Origin: Achromobacter sp. UMC71
Lineage (GTDB): Bacteria; Pseudomonadota; Gammaproteobacteria; Burkholderiales; Burkholderiaceae_B
Reading direction: 5' to 3'
Length of the DNA: 64,000 bases
Assembly: GCF_014170305.1 (NCBI RefSeq)
Contig: NZ_LZZT01000015.1
Span: 310,001 to 374,000 of the forward strand
Positions 27,461 to 36,765 of this stretch are shown here, in pieces. The notes beneath the pieces were generated by a model, which worked only from the letters and a program-made list of their open reading frames with translations, did no database searches and was not told the origin of the DNA. The number at the start of each line of letters is the position of its first letter. Position 1 is the stretch's first letter. A program made the translations under genes and the position numbers.

Positions 27461-28515
27461 GTCGGCTCGTCCGGGTTGCCAGCCAATTTCCTGACGAGCC
27501 GCAAGACTTCGGCGACGGGCTCGATCAGCTCGCTGGGGATGTATTGGTCAGGTTGCGCGGACGCCATCAGCGCGCGCGCAAGCGGAATGTTCTGCATCAC
27601 CGGCACGCCGGCTTCGCGCGCGGCCTGCATCATCTGTTCGGCCAGCGCGCCCTCGCCCTTGGCCAACACCATCGGCAGGGGCGTCTCGCCCGGCTCGTAA
27701 TAGATTGCCACCGCCAGGTGCGTCGGATTGGTCACCAGCACCGAGGCCTTGCGGGTATTGGCCACCGCGCCGTGCATCACCATTTCCTGGTGCAGATGCT
27801 TGCGCTTGTGTTTGATGTGGGGGTCGCCCTCCATCTCCTTGAATTCCTGCTTGATGTCTTCCTTGCTCATCATCAGCCCCTTGCGGTATTGCATGCGCTG
27901 CCAGACGAAGTCGGCCAGCGAGATCACCACGTAGGCAAAGGCGATGTTGACGATCAGCGTGCGCATCATGCCGCCCACGCCCGCCTCCAGCCCGGCCAGG
28001 CCGCTGTGCGGCACCGCCATCAATTCCGGCAGCGCATCGCGCACCACAAGCGTTACCAGCACCGACAGGAAGGCGATCTTGATGACGGACTTGAGCAGTT
28101 CGACCAGGTTCTTTTTCGAGAACATGTTCTTCAGATTGGTCATCACGTCCAGCTTCTTGGCCGACGGCTTGAGCTTTTCGAATGCCAGCACCACCCCCAC
28201 CTGCAGGAATTCCGAGAACATCCCCACCACCAGCACGATCAGCACGAACGGCAGCACCAGGTAGACGGCCTCGCGTAGCGCCGCGTCCAGCGCCAACGGC
28301 AACGCCTGCTCGAACGGCTGGCCCACCAGCGTCGACGGAATCAGGATCAGCCGCCCCAGGGCCTCGACGATGCCGTGCGCGTTGGCCAGCATGTAGCCGA
28401 ACAGCGCCAGCACCAGCAGCGTCTGCGTGAAGTCCTTGCTGTGCGCGACGTCGCCCTTCTGGCGAGCGTCGCGCAGCTTCTTGGTAGTGGGCTGTTCTGT
28501 CTTTTCGCCGCTCAT
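27457..28515 (-). CDS. bscU: T3SS export apparatus switch protein (SctU/YscU family)
   Basis: A 352-aa inner-membrane protein that switches substrate specificity from needle to translocators. MSGEKTEQPTTKKLRDARQKGDVAHSKDF is the family N-terminus (split here as motif TEQPTTKKLRDAR). There are four TM helices and a cytosolic domain with the autocleavage site NPTH (in VLVTNPTHLAVAIYY, about residues 254-257). It ends with IPLARALMASAQPDQYIP and a Glu-rich tail. Start and stop overlap neighbours bscT and bscW by ATGA. Confidence 0.95.
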   Translation of the reverse strand: MSGEKTEQPTTKKLRDARQKGDVAHSKDFTQTLLVLALFGYMLANAHGIVEALGRLILIPSTLVGQPFEQALPLALDAALREAVYLVLPFVLIVLVVGMFSEFLQVGVVLAFEKLKPSAKKLDVMTNLKNMFSKKNLVELLKSVIKIAFLSVLVTLVVRDALPELMAVPHSGLAGLEAGVGGMMRTLIVNIAFAYVVISLADFVWQRMQYRKGLMMSKEDIKQEFKEMEGDPHIKHKRKHLHQEMVMHGAVANTRKASVLVTNPTHLAVAIYYEPGETPLPMVLAKGEGALAEQMMQAAREAGVPVMQNIPLARALMASAQPDQYIPSELIEPVAEVLRLVRKLAGNPDEPT

Positions 28516-29312
28516 GGCGCCCGCCATTGGTTGTCCAGGAACGGCAGCGCCGACCCGATCTGGCCCGTGGCCTCGGCGGCGTACTCGAACAGCGTATTCA
28601 TGTAGAGCACCATCACCAGCAGGGCCAGCGCGCTCTTGATCGGCATCGCCAGGAAGAACACTTGCAACTGCGGCGCGAAACGGCTGACCAGCGCTAGCCC
28701 CACTTCGGCCAGGAACATGGCGACGATGGCCGGCGCGGCGAACAGCAGCGTCAACCGCAGGAAGCGGCCCAGTTGGTCCAGCATCAGCGGCACGCTTTCG
28801 CGGCGCAGCGTGGGCGTCCAGTCCCACAGGTCCCACAGGCGGAAACTGTCGTACAGCATCGTCAGCATCAGCATGAAGCCGCCACCGACCAGGAAGAACA
28901 CCATAAAGGCCTGGTTGAACAAAATGCCCAGCGGCGATGAATCATTGCCCGTGGCCGGATTGATGGTGGCCCCCAGACTGGCGCCGCGCTGGTTGTCCAC
29001 CACGAAGCCCACCGCCTCGAAGATCCAGAACGGAATCGCCACCAGGAACCCCATGACCAGGCCGACGAACACCTCCTTGGCCACCAGCAGCACCAGTTCG
29101 ATGGCGCCCAGGTCCATCTGCACGTAGCGCGGCGCCAACGCCGGCACCAGCACGATGCCGATGGCCGCGCAGACCGCGTAGCGCAGCATGCCGGGTAGAA
29201 GCTGCCGGTTGAACAGGGGCAGCATCGCGCACAGCGCCAGGATCCGCGGCTGCGTCAGCGCCAGCGTGCCCAGGAAGACTTTTGCTTCGACGTAGGTGAT
29301 GCCCGAGATCAT
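28512..29312 (-). CDS. bscT: T3SS export apparatus protein (SctT/YscT family)
   Basis: A 266-aa polytopic inner-membrane protein with the SctT/FliR pattern: LALTQPRILALCAMLPLFNRQLLPGMLRYAVC, then WIFEAVGFVVDNQRGASLG (the conserved NQRG region), and SPLGILFNQAFMVFFLVGGGF. It forms the export gate with SctR and SctS. It overlaps bscU by four bases and follows bscS by 15. Confidence 0.95.
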   Translation of the reverse strand: MISGITYVEAKVFLGTLALTQPRILALCAMLPLFNRQLLPGMLRYAVCAAIGIVLVPALAPRYVQMDLGAIELVLLVAKEVFVGLVMGFLVAIPFWIFEAVGFVVDNQRGASLGATINPATGNDSSPLGILFNQAFMVFFLVGGGFMLMLTMLYDSFRLWDLWDWTPTLRRESVPLMLDQLGRFLRLTLLFAAPAIVAMFLAEVGLALVSRFAPQLQVFFLAMPIKSALALLVMVLYMNTLFEYAAEATGQIGSALPFLDNQWRAP

Positions 29313-29327
29313 GGCCGCGTGTCGCTC

Positions 29328-29594
29328 CTAGTGGATCTTGTAGAAGAGGTCGAACACGGAGATCGTGAAGTTGTAGAGCTCGGCGCTGAGCCAGCGCGCC
29401 GTCAGCATGATGGTGGCGAACACCGCTATCAGCTTGACGGCGAACGACAGCGTCTGTTCCTGGATCTGCGTCAGCGCCTGGAACAGCGAAAACAGCGTGC
29501 CCACGATCGCCGCCACGGCGATGGGCGGCAGCGACAGCCACAGCACCAGGTACAGCGCCTGAGTCATGTAGGAGACGAGGTCGACGGTTCCCAT
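29328..29594 (-). CDS. bscS: T3SS export apparatus protein (SctS/YscS family)
   Basis: An 88-aa protein with two TM helices (about 14-36 and 48-70) and the family segment FQALTQIQEQTLSFAVKLIAVF. It is a FliQ/YscS export-gate subunit that packs against SctR and SctT. The length is the family norm. It sits seven bases after bscR. Confidence 0.95.
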   Translation of the reverse strand: MGTVDLVSYMTQALYLVLWLSLPPIAVAAIVGTLFSLFQALTQIQEQTLSFAVKLIAVFATIMLTARWLSAELYNFTISVFDLFYKIH

Positions 29595-29601
29595 GGCGGC
29601 C

Positions 29602-30270
29602 TCAGGCGTAGGACAGAACCAGGCCCTGGATCAGCCGCGTCCAGCCGTCGACCATGACGAACAGGAACAGCTTCAGGGGCATGGAAATCGTCACCGGCGA
29701 TACCATCATCATGCCCATCGCCAAAAGGATGTTGGACACGATCAGGTCGATGATGACGAACGGCAGGTACAGCAGGAAACCGATCTGGAACGCCGCCGTC
29801 AGCTCCGACAGCAGGAACGAGGGGATCAGCACCAGCAGGTCGTCCTGCTTCAGGTTGCGCGCCTGCTGCTCGCCCCACAGGCTGCGCGCGGTGCGCATGA
29901 AGAAGTCGCGCTGCTCCGCCCGGCTGTTCTTCAGCATGAAGGCGCGCATCGGTTCGGCGCCACGCGCCACGGCGTCCAGGATGCCTTCCAGCCGGTCGGG
30001 CTGCGCCGCGCCCGGCGCCACCACCGCGGGCGGGGCGCGCAGTTCGTCGCCGATCTGCATCACCACCGGGCCCATGACGTAGGCCGACAGGATCAGTGCC
30101 AGCCCATACAGCGCCATGTTCGGCGGCACCTGTTGCACGCCCATGGCGTTGCGCACCAGCGTCAGCACCACGGCGATCTTCAGGAACGATGTGGTCATCA
30201 CGGCGGCCAGCGGCACCAGCGCCAATAGCGCCAGCACGACCGCCAGGCTGATGGGATCCGCGCCGCTCAT
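29602..30270 (-). CDS. bscR: T3SS export apparatus protein (SctR/YscR family)
   Basis: A 222-aa FliP-type export-gate subunit. There are TM helices near the N-terminus (AVVLALLALVPLAAVMTTSF), the conserved KIAVVLTLVRNAMGVQQVPPN segment (read as VLTLVRNAMGVQQVPPN), and a C-terminal FLLYLPFVIIDLIVSNILLAMGMMMV. It overlaps the bscQ stop by four bases. Confidence 0.95.
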   Translation of the reverse strand: MSGADPISLAVVLALLALVPLAAVMTTSFLKIAVVLTLVRNAMGVQQVPPNMALYGLALILSAYVMGPVVMQIGDELRAPPAVVAPGAAQPDRLEGILDAVARGAEPMRAFMLKNSRAEQRDFFMRTARSLWGEQQARNLKQDDLLVLIPSFLLSELTAAFQIGFLLYLPFVIIDLIVSNILLAMGMMMVSPVTISMPLKLFLFVMVDGWTRLIQGLVLSYA

Positions 30271-31358
30271 GCGCCCGCCTTGCCCAGCCGATGCAGCGTC
30301 ACGCCGATGCGGCCGTCGATCTCGACCAGCTCGCCGCTGCCCACCAGCGCGCCGTTGGCGCGCACCAGCACGGGGCCGTCGGCCAGCGGCCGTTGCAGGT
30401 CAAAGGTTTCGCCGGGCTGCAACTGCTTGAGCTCGCCCAGGGTGATCTGGCGTTCGCCCAGTTCAAAAGTCAGCCTGACGGGAATGGCGTCCAGGTCGAG
30501 CGGCTCTACGGCGCCCGACGCTACAGCGGCCGCCGCGGCGTCGGCCGAGGGTTGCGGCGTCTCGGTCATAAGAGAGGTCCAGCCTTGAGTGATGAGGTAT
30601 GAGGAATCTTGCCGGCGCACGCGCAGCCCCTGGCGGCCGGCGCCAAGCCACAGTTCGCCTTCCGGCGTGACCAGGCAGTGGTGCAGGAAAATGGTGTCGC
30701 GCGGCGCCAGGCTGCGCAGTTCGGCTGCCGGCAGGTCGGCCCAGCCCAGGCAGGCGGCGATGCGTATCGGCACGGCGTCGGCGTCGATCTCGTTGGCGGT
30801 GGGCGCGGCGCGGCCGATCAAGCCGGCCAGCAGCATCAGGCCCAGGCCGTCGGTTTCCAGCGTGGCGTACACCGTGGCGCCGCTGGCGGGGTGGCGGGCA
30901 GCGACCGTCCAGCCTTGTGCCAGGACAGGTGCCGGACCGTCGCGGCGGACCACCCGCAGCGGGCCGCCGGGCGAGGCATCGCTCAAGCCCGCCACCACTT
31001 CGGCCAGCAGGGTCTCGATCGCGGCGGACACCAGGGCAGGCGGCAGCGCGCCGGCCTCCATGCCCGGCAGGCGCGCCGCCAGCCAGGCATCGGCGGCGCT
31101 GGCCGGCAGGCCCAGCCGCAAGCGCGCGCCGGCCCATTCCAGGTCGGCGGACAGGGGGGCCGACTGACGCAAGGCGTCCGGTACGCCGGGCGTGAAGCCC
31201 AGGCGCCAATGGGAGGGTTCCGCGTCGGCGCCGGCCAGGGGCGTCAGTGTCACCGGGAGGTCGGCGCCGTGGCGCGCGATCAGCGAGCGGGCGCGCGCCT
31301 CGTTGCCGGACAGGCGCGGCAACGGGGCGGACAAGGAATGTTGCGTACTTGCGGTCAT
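30267..31358 (-). CDS. bscQ: T3SS cytosolic C-ring protein (SctQ/YscQ family)
   Basis: A 363-aa sorting-platform protein. The N-terminal two thirds are poorly conserved. The C-terminal SpoA domain is clear: IPVRLTFELGERQITLGELKQLQPGETFDLQ, then VLVRANGALVGSGELVEIDGRIGVTLHRLG. An internal SpoA-like region precedes it (ELRSLAPRDTIFLHHCL...). In related systems an internal start gives a separate C-terminal product; an in-frame ATG (MTETPQPSADAA) before the last domain may serve this here. Confidence 0.92.
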   Translation of the reverse strand: MTASTQHSLSAPLPRLSGNEARARSLIARHGADLPVTLTPLAGADAEPSHWRLGFTPGVPDALRQSAPLSADLEWAGARLRLGLPASAADAWLAARLPGMEAGALPPALVSAAIETLLAEVVAGLSDASPGGPLRVVRRDGPAPVLAQGWTVAARHPASGATVYATLETDGLGLMLLAGLIGRAAPTANEIDADAVPIRIAACLGWADLPAAELRSLAPRDTIFLHHCLVTPEGELWLGAGRQGLRVRRQDSSYLITQGWTSLMTETPQPSADAAAAAVASGAVEPLDLDAIPVRLTFELGERQITLGELKQLQPGETFDLQRPLADGPVLVRANGALVGSGELVEIDGRIGVTLHRLGKAGA

Positions 31359-31370
31359 GGGGTCCAGGGA

Positions 31371-31937
31371 TCAGCGGGCCGGCGCCGAAGCGTCGGTCTC
31401 GGCCAGGCAAGGGTCTTCGGGATCGTCGGTGCTGACGCGCACGCACGCGTCGCGGCCCAGGCTGCCCGCCAACTGCTCGGCCAATGGCCGCGCCATGACG
31501 GCCAGGCGTTCACGCGAGGCCTCATTGGCGCAGACGAAATCGGCAACCACGCGCCCCGCTTCTTCGTATACCGACACGCTCACGCCAGGCAGCACGTCGT
31601 CCTTCAATTCCACGCGCACCTGGCGCCGCCCCTGGCTGCCGTCGGCCACCAGCAGTTGCTCGGCGCTGCCTTGCAGGGCCTCGGTCAGGGCCTGCGATGG
31701 CCCGTCGGCGCGCGGCGCGGCGGCGGCAGCGGCGCCCCCGAACAGCGAGAACGGCGTGGCTGCGGCGGGCGGCGCGGGTTCTTGCGCGTCCGTGTCCTGG
31801 CCTTGCGCCAGCGCCTGCTCGAAGGCCCGCCGGTCCGCGTCGCTGGCCTGGCGGCCCATGGCTTGGCCGTCGGATTGAGCCAGGCCCGAGCCCTGGGCGA
31901 TGGCGGTATCCAGGCCGATGCGTCGATCGATGCTCAT
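31371..31937 (-). CDS. bscP: T3SS needle-length regulator (SctP/YscP-like), short
   Basis: A 188-aa hydrophilic protein. It has an Ala/Gln/Pro-rich N-terminal part, and a conserved-looking C-terminal part (RRQVRVELKDDVLPGVSVSVYEEAGRVVADFVCANEASRERLA, about 108-150) that resembles the SctP substrate-switch domain. It is far shorter than Yersinia YscP (about 515 aa), so any ruler segment must be short. The identity depends mainly on position between bscO and bscQ. It overlaps bscO by four bases. Confidence 0.8.
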   Translation of the reverse strand: MSIDRRIGLDTAIAQGSGLAQSDGQAMGRQASDADRRAFEQALAQGQDTDAQEPAPPAAATPFSLFGGAAAAAAPRADGPSQALTEALQGSAEQLLVADGSQGRRQVRVELKDDVLPGVSVSVYEEAGRVVADFVCANEASRERLAVMARPLAEQLAGSLGRDACVRVSTDDPEDPCLAETDASAPAR

Positions 31938-32440
31938 GCCGGCTCGAACTCCTCGTGCTGTTCCCAATCTTCGCGGTCGCGCGACAGTGTCGCCGCCTCT
32001 TCCATTTCCATGTCTTCCTTGTGCTCCGCCGCCTTCAGGTGTTCGGCCAGGTGGATGCTGGCCAGCTCGACGAATTTGCCGGTCAGGCGCACGGCCTGTT
32101 GATGGCGGGCGCGGCTGTCGGCCAAGGCCTGGCTTTCTTCCTGCAGGCGCTGGGCGGCCCGCTCGACCGCGGCTTCGCATTGGCGCTCGCCTTCGCGCAG
32201 CCCTGCCACCCCCTGCAACACGTTTTCGATCTCGCGCACCCGCACCACGCGGCTGCACAGGTCGCGGTACATGTCGCGCTCGCGCCGCTCGGCGGCGTCG
32301 CGGAAGTCGGCCAGCGCCTGTTCCGATGCCTGGCGGGCGGCATCCGCCTCGGCCTGGCGCAGGCGTTGGCGCGACACCGCGATCTCGGCCTGGCCTTCGC
32401 GGAAGCGCTTGATGGCCAGCAGTTCATCGAACACGTTCAT
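31934..32440 (-). CDS. bscO: T3SS stalk protein (SctO/YscO family)
   Basis: A 168-aa, highly charged and almost wholly alpha-helical protein, with heptad patterns along residues 10-130 ([27 protein letters not shown]...). This is the coiled-coil hairpin of the FliJ/YscO stalk that links the ATPase to the export gate. The C-terminus is rich in Glu and Asp. It lies directly after bscN and overlaps both neighbours by four bases. Confidence 0.9.
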   Translation of the reverse strand: MNVFDELLAIKRFREGQAEIAVSRQRLRQAEADAARQASEQALADFRDAAERRERDMYRDLCSRVVRVREIENVLQGVAGLREGERQCEAAVERAAQRLQEESQALADSRARHQQAVRLTGKFVELASIHLAEHLKAAEHKEDMEMEEAATLSRDREDWEQHEEFEPA

Positions 32441-33768
32441 CGCGTCCCCACAATGGCGCTCATCTGCGCCAACGCATCGGCCAGGGTCGCGCGCTCGTCC
32501 GTGCGCTGGCGCAGGAACTGGTTGATCGCGCCGATCTTGTCGATGGCCTCGTCCGTCACCGCGTCGCCGCCGCGCTTGTACTCGCCGATCTTCACCAGCA
32601 GCTCCACCTCCTGATACTTGGCCATCAGCTCGCGCAGCCGGCCGGCGGCTTGCTTGTGCTCGGGCGTGATGACCGCGTTCATGACGCGGCTGGCCGACGC
32701 CAGCACGTCGATGGCCGGATAGTGGTTGGCGGCGCCCAGCTTGCGCGACAGCACGATGTGCCCGTCCAGGATGGAGCGGGTCTCATCAGCGATGGGCTCG
32801 GTCATGTCGTCGCCTTCCACCAGCACGGTGTAGAGCGCGGTGATGGAACCGTGCTCGTTCATGCCGGCGCGCTCCATCAACTTGGGCAGCGTGGCAAACA
32901 CCGACGGCGGATAGCCCCGGCGGGTGGGCGGTTCGCCGGCCGCCAGGCCGATCTCGCGCTGAGCGCGCGCAAAACGCGTCACCGAATCCATCAGAAACAG
33001 CACGCGCTTGCCCTGGTCGCGGAAATACTCGGCGATGGCGGTCGCCACATAGGCGGCCTTGGCCCGTTCCATCGACGACTTGTCGCTGGTGGCACAGACG
33101 ATCACGCTCTTGCGCCGGCCTTCGCGGCCCAGTTCGTGCTCCAGGAATTCACGTACCTCGCGGCCACGTTCGCCGATCAGGGCCACCACGGTCACGTCCA
33201 CGTCGGCGCCCTTGACCAGCATGCCCATCAACGTCGACTTGCCCCCGCCCGCCGCAGCGAAGATGCCCATGCGCTGGCCTTCGCCGCAGGTCAGCACGCT
33301 GTCCAGCGCGCGCACGCCCAGTTCCAGCGGCTCGGAGATGATGCGGCGCTTGAGCGGGTCCGGCGCTTCCGCGAACACCGGATAGAACTTGCTGGCTTCC
33401 AACGGTCCCAACTCGGCTTCGTCCAACGGCCGGCCCAGGCCGTCCAGCACGCGCCCCAGCAGGCCGGGCCCCACGGGCACCATGTGGGCACGCCCGGTGG
33501 GAATGACTTCGGTGGCCGTGGAAATGCCGTACATGTCGCCGATCGGCGTGAGCAGCGCGGCGTCGCGGGCAAAGCCCACCACCTCGCCCTTCATCTCGAA
33601 GTTCTCGCCCGGGTTGCGCAGGATGCAGACCTCGCCCACCTTCACCGAAGGCACCACCGCCTTGATGATGGTGCCGATCACCTGCGTGACACGGCCCTTG
33701 ATGCGCAGCGTCGGCGTGTCCTGCAGCGCCAGAGACATCATTTCGGAGATGTAGTCGAATTGACGCAT
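32437..33768 (-). CDS. bscN: T3SS ATPase (SctN/YscN family)
   Basis: A 443-aa hexameric ATPase that detaches chaperones and unfolds substrates at the export gate. The N-terminal barrel is followed by the Walker A loop [16 protein letters not shown] (about 165-180), the Walker B region [20 protein letters not shown], and the T3SS-specific [22 protein letters not shown]. The C-terminal helical domain ends in the dimer interface. It is flanked by bscL (regulator) and bscO (stalk), as in other Ysc-type systems. Confidence 0.97.
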   Translation of the reverse strand: MRQFDYISEMMSLALQDTPTLRIKGRVTQVIGTIIKAVVPSVKVGEVCILRNPGENFEMKGEVVGFARDAALLTPIGDMYGISTATEVIPTGRAHMVPVGPGLLGRVLDGLGRPLDEAELGPLEASKFYPVFAEAPDPLKRRIISEPLELGVRALDSVLTCGEGQRMGIFAAAGGGKSTLMGMLVKGADVDVTVVALIGERGREVREFLEHELGREGRRKSVIVCATSDKSSMERAKAAYVATAIAEYFRDQGKRVLFLMDSVTRFARAQREIGLAAGEPPTRRGYPPSVFATLPKLMERAGMNEHGSITALYTVLVEGDDMTEPIADETRSILDGHIVLSRKLGAANHYPAIDVLASASRVMNAVITPEHKQAAGRLRELMAKYQEVELLVKIGEYKRGGDAVTDEAIDKIGAINQFLRQRTDERATLADALAQMSAIVGTR

Positions 33769-33770
33769 CG

Positions 33771-34409
33771 TCAGACCCGGCTGCCCAGAGTGCGCTGGAA
33801 GGCCTGGCGCAATGCCTGGATCTGGCCTTCAAGGCTGGCTTCGACCATGCCGATCTCGCTTTCCAGGATGCAGGCGCCGCGCGCCAGCCGGCCGTCGGCC
33901 AAAATGTCCAGGTAGCCCACGCCGGGATAGGCGGCCAGCAGGTCGTTGATCTGCTCGCGCACCGTGTCCACTTCCGCCGGGTTCAGCCGCAGGGTCATCT
34001 GCTTTTGGTTGCGCACCACCGCCAGGGCGTTGCGTACCACCACCATGACCTTCTCGCGGTCGTCAAAGCCATCGACCACCTTGCGCACAGCCGACATGAC
34101 CAGCTCGACCATTTCGTTCTCCACGCCGGCGAAATACTCCACCGTGCGGCCGACCGTCTCGATCATCTTTTCCGCCTGGTCCAGCAGCGCCGATTCGCGA
34201 CCCTCCTGGTAGCCGCGCTCGCGCTCGGCCTCGAAAGCCGCCTGCGCGCTGCCGACGATGGCCTCGGCCTGCGCCCGCGCTTGCGCCAGCAACTGTTCGG
34301 CGTCGGCCCAGGCCGCGTTCTCGGCGGCGCGTAGCACGCGGGCGGCGGGGTCGATGCGGCCGGCGGCGGCGCGGGGCGTCAGCGGATCGCGGGGAATGAG
34401 GAAAGCCAT
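33771..34409 (-). CDS. bscL: T3SS stator/ATPase regulator (SctL/YscL family)
   Basis: A 212-aa protein with an N-terminal [25 protein letters not shown] region, a long helical segment ([39 protein letters not shown]), and a C-terminal globular domain ([27 protein letters not shown]). These match FliH/YscL, which regulates and anchors the ATPase. The gene overlaps bscK by 31 bases, and lies two bases before bscN. Confidence 0.92.
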   Translation of the reverse strand: MAFLIPRDPLTPRAAAGRIDPAARVLRAAENAAWADAEQLLAQARAQAEAIVGSAQAAFEAERERGYQEGRESALLDQAEKMIETVGRTVEYFAGVENEMVELVMSAVRKVVDGFDDREKVMVVVRNALAVVRNQKQMTLRLNPAEVDTVREQINDLLAAYPGVGYLDILADGRLARGACILESEIGMVEASLEGQIQALRQAFQRTLGSRV

Positions 34410-35032
34410 GAGGGATCCGTTTTCTTCAATAGCGACAGGCCCAGCGACAGCGCCTGGGCGGCGGGCAGCGGCGCGTCGGCGGCAGGCAGGTCGGGCAGTT
34501 TCAATTCGGCGCGCAACGCGAGTTCGGGACCGCCGCCGGACAGCGCCGCGCGCAGCGCGTTCAGTCCCAGTGTGTCCACCGCGGCCGTGGTCTCCGAGAG
34601 CGTCCAGGCCGCGCTGGCGGCCACGCCGCCATGCAGCGCCCCGGCCGTGCGGCGCGTAAAGTCCAGCAGGTCGGCGCCCAGATGGGCGATCAGCGTACGC
34701 ACTTCGTCGCCCGCGATCGCGCGGCGCAGCCTGGGACCGCACAGCACGGCGCCGAGCCTGCGCGCGCATTGCGCCAGTGCGTCCGGCGGCAGCAGCGCCA
34801 GGGCCAGTTCAGGCCGCTCCGGGTCGGTGACCGGGCGTTGCTCCAGTCCCAGCACATCGAGAATGTCACGCGACCAATGGCGATGCCAGGCCGGCGCCAG
34901 CGCGGGCGCGGCCGCGATCGCCGCCAGCGCGGCGGGCGGCGCATAGGCTGCGTGGCGGCTGGGATGCAGGGTGCGGCTGGGCAACTGGTTGAATTCAACC
35001 AGCCGGCGGTCCAGCGCGGCGCGCGCCGTCAT
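34379..35032 (-). CDS. bscK: T3SS sorting-platform protein (SctK/YscK family)
   Basis: A 217-aa protein between the inner ring lipoprotein and the stator. The start MTARAALDRRLVEFNQLPSRTLHPS is used because SctK proteins begin with a similar region. The C-terminus FPAIR ends beyond the bscL start in another frame. YscK-family proteins bind SctQ and connect the sorting platform to the ring. Sequence similarity is weak; position supports the name. Confidence 0.85.
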   Translation of the reverse strand: MTARAALDRRLVEFNQLPSRTLHPSRHAAYAPPAALAAIAAAPALAPAWHRHWSRDILDVLGLEQRPVTDPERPELALALLPPDALAQCARRLGAVLCGPRLRRAIAGDEVRTLIAHLGADLLDFTRRTAGALHGGVAASAAWTLSETTAAVDTLGLNALRAALSGGGPELALRAELKLPDLPAADAPLPAAQALSLGLSLLKKTDPSWLSSFPAIR

Positions 35033-35034
35033 GG

Positions 35035-35880
35035 CTAGCGCCCTTCGGACACGGGTTCGCGGCGCTCGGGCCGGGCGCGGCCCGGCATGCCATAGCGCCA
35101 CAACAGGTAGCCCATGGCGCCGGCCAGCGCCAGCACCAGCACGATCAGCGCCACCAGCCAAGCGGTCAGCGCGGTCGACGAGCCTGCGCCCACTTCGATG
35201 CCCATCACCTGACGCGTCGGATTGCCGGCCGCCGAGGCCGAGGCGGCCGGCTGCGCCGATACCAGCGCGATCGACACCCGGTCTTCGGTCAGGCCGGGAA
35301 TGGCATGCGTGACCAACTTGCGGATCTGCGGCTGCAAGGCATCCAGGTTGTAGCCCGTCTGATGCTTGATGAACACGGCGGCGGTGGACGGCGTGGTGTT
35401 CTCGCCCACGCCACCGCGCTCCGGCAGGACGACGTGTACCCGGGCCGCCAGCACGCCGTCCATCTGCGACAGCGTGTTGGTCAACTCCTGCGACAAGGCA
35501 TAGATGTAGCGGGCGCGTTCTTCCAGCGGCGACGACACCAGCCCTTCCTTGCGGAAGATCTGTCCCATGCCGTCGAAGCGTTCGCGCGGCAGGCCCCGGG
35601 CGCGCAGGATGTCGAGCGCGCGGGCCACCTGCTGGCCGTCCACCGACACGGCCACGCCGGTCTTGGTGCTGGCCTTCTGCGCCGAGATGCCGGCATCGAG
35701 CAGCACCGACAACACCTCGTTGGCCTCGCTTTCGTTGGCGGCGGAAAACAGTTCCACCCGCGAGCCGCAGGCGGCAAGCAGCAGGGTCAACGCCAGCAGC
35801 AGCCAGCGCAGGCGCTGCCGCAGCGGCACACCGCGGGCGCCGCCGGCAAAGGGGAAGGACAGCGTGGAAACGGCGTGCAT
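35035..35880 (-). CDS. bscJ: T3SS inner-membrane ring lipoprotein (SctJ/YscJ family)
   Basis: A 281-aa lipoprotein of the inner ring. The lipoprotein signal has the lipobox LLAACGS (Cys near residue 34, after an N-terminal basic stretch). Two ring-building motif domains follow: SEANEVLSVLLDAGISAQK...DGQQVARALDILRARGLP and ELTNTLSQMDGVLAARVHVVLPERG. A C-terminal TM helix (AWLVALIVLVLALAGAMGYLLW) and a short basic tail follow. It overlaps the bscI stop by one base. Confidence 0.95.
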   Translation of the reverse strand: MHAVSTLSFPFAGGARGVPLRQRLRWLLLALTLLLAACGSRVELFSAANESEANEVLSVLLDAGISAQKASTKTGVAVSVDGQQVARALDILRARGLPRERFDGMGQIFRKEGLVSSPLEERARYIYALSQELTNTLSQMDGVLAARVHVVLPERGGVGENTTPSTAAVFIKHQTGYNLDALQPQIRKLVTHAIPGLTEDRVSIALVSAQPAASASAAGNPTRQVMGIEVGAGSSTALTAWLVALIVLVLALAGAMGYLLWRYGMPGRARPERREPVSEGR

Positions 35881-36308
35881 TAGGACATCCTGACGAGCGT
35901 ATCGATGTTTTGCGTGGTGCGCGAAACAGCCTTGCCGACCATTTCGTACTGCACCGAGATCTGCACCAGATCGGCCTGCAGGCGCAGCATGTCGGCGATG
36001 GACGGCTCGGTGGACATGGCGTCCAGTCGGCCGGAGATGTTCTGCCACTTCTCGGAATACTCGGTCGTGGTGCTGCGCAGGCTGGACAGGATCTGGTTGC
36101 CCAGCGTGGCGGGCGTGGCGTCGACGCCGGGCGTGAAAGCCGATTGCAGGGCCGATTGCAGGCCGGTCAGCGCCGGCGCGCCGACATCGGGTGCGGCCAT
36201 CAACTGAGTGAAGCGTTCGGTGGCCAGCGCGGACGGCGTGGCGGCCGGTGCGGCCGTTACCGTGTCCAGCACGGGTGCCAAAGCGGCGGAAAGCGCGGTG
36301 ATTTCCAT
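35880..36308 (-). CDS. bscI: T3SS inner rod protein (SctI/YscI family)
   Basis: A 142-aa secreted component. The C-terminal helix motif MLRLQADLVQISVQYEMVGKAVSRTTQNIDTLVRM is the YscI/PrgJ family signature that packs inside the ring. The N-terminal part is Ala-rich and flexible. The ATG follows AGGAAA. In Bordetella, BscI has its own chaperone (Bcr4); see the chaperone-like gene at 49130-49573. Confidence 0.92.
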   Translation of the reverse strand: MEITALSAALAPVLDTVTAAPAATPSALATERFTQLMAAPDVGAPALTGLQSALQSAFTPGVDATPATLGNQILSSLRSTTTEYSEKWQNISGRLDAMSTEPSIADMLRLQADLVQISVQYEMVGKAVSRTTQNIDTLVRMS

Positions 36309-36315
36309 GATTTTC

Positions 36316-36753
36316 CTAGCGTTGATCGGTTGGCATACCCAGCAGCGAACGCGCCAGCACGGCGCCCTCACCGCCGGCGCCGGCATCGGCGCAGGCTTGC
36401 AGCAGGCGCACGCTTTCGGCGTTGCGCCCGGCCAGTTGCAGGGCCAGTCCGCGCCAGGCGGAAAGCAGCCCGCGTTCGGCCGCGGCGCTGGCTTCGCCCT
36501 GCTCCAGCAGCCGCACGGCCTCGTCGGCGCGGCCTGCGTTCAGACGCGCCACCGCCAGCCCCAGCCAGGGGTAGGCGCGGCCGGGCCGCAGCGCGCGCAG
36601 CGCGTTGAAAATGGCGTCGGCGCGCGCAACGTCGCCGCGGCCCGCAGCCAGAAAACCGACCTCGGCCAGACAACGCGCGTCGTCCGCTTCAAGTACAAAA
36701 GCCGTCTCACCCGAGACGGCCATTGCGGAGCCTGCGCCCACCCTATCGTTCAT
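36316..36753 (-). CDS. Small TPR protein of the T3SS locus (YscG/PscG-like)
   Basis: A 145-aa helical protein with tetratricopeptide-like repeats (RCLAEVGFLAAGRGDVARADAIFNALRALRPGRAYPWLGLAVARLNAGRADEAVRLLEQGEA). It lies between bcrH2 and bscI. By position and length it is the counterpart of YscG/PscG, the TPR partner of the needle chaperone complex, but a translocator-chaperone role is also possible. GGAAG precedes the start. Confidence 0.72.
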   Translation of the reverse strand: MNDRVGAGSAMAVSGETAFVLEADDARCLAEVGFLAAGRGDVARADAIFNALRALRPGRAYPWLGLAVARLNAGRADEAVRLLEQGEASAAAERGLLSAWRGLALQLAGRNAESVRLLQACADAGAGGEGAVLARSLLGMPTDQR

Positions 36754-36765
36754 GGTGCTTCCGGC

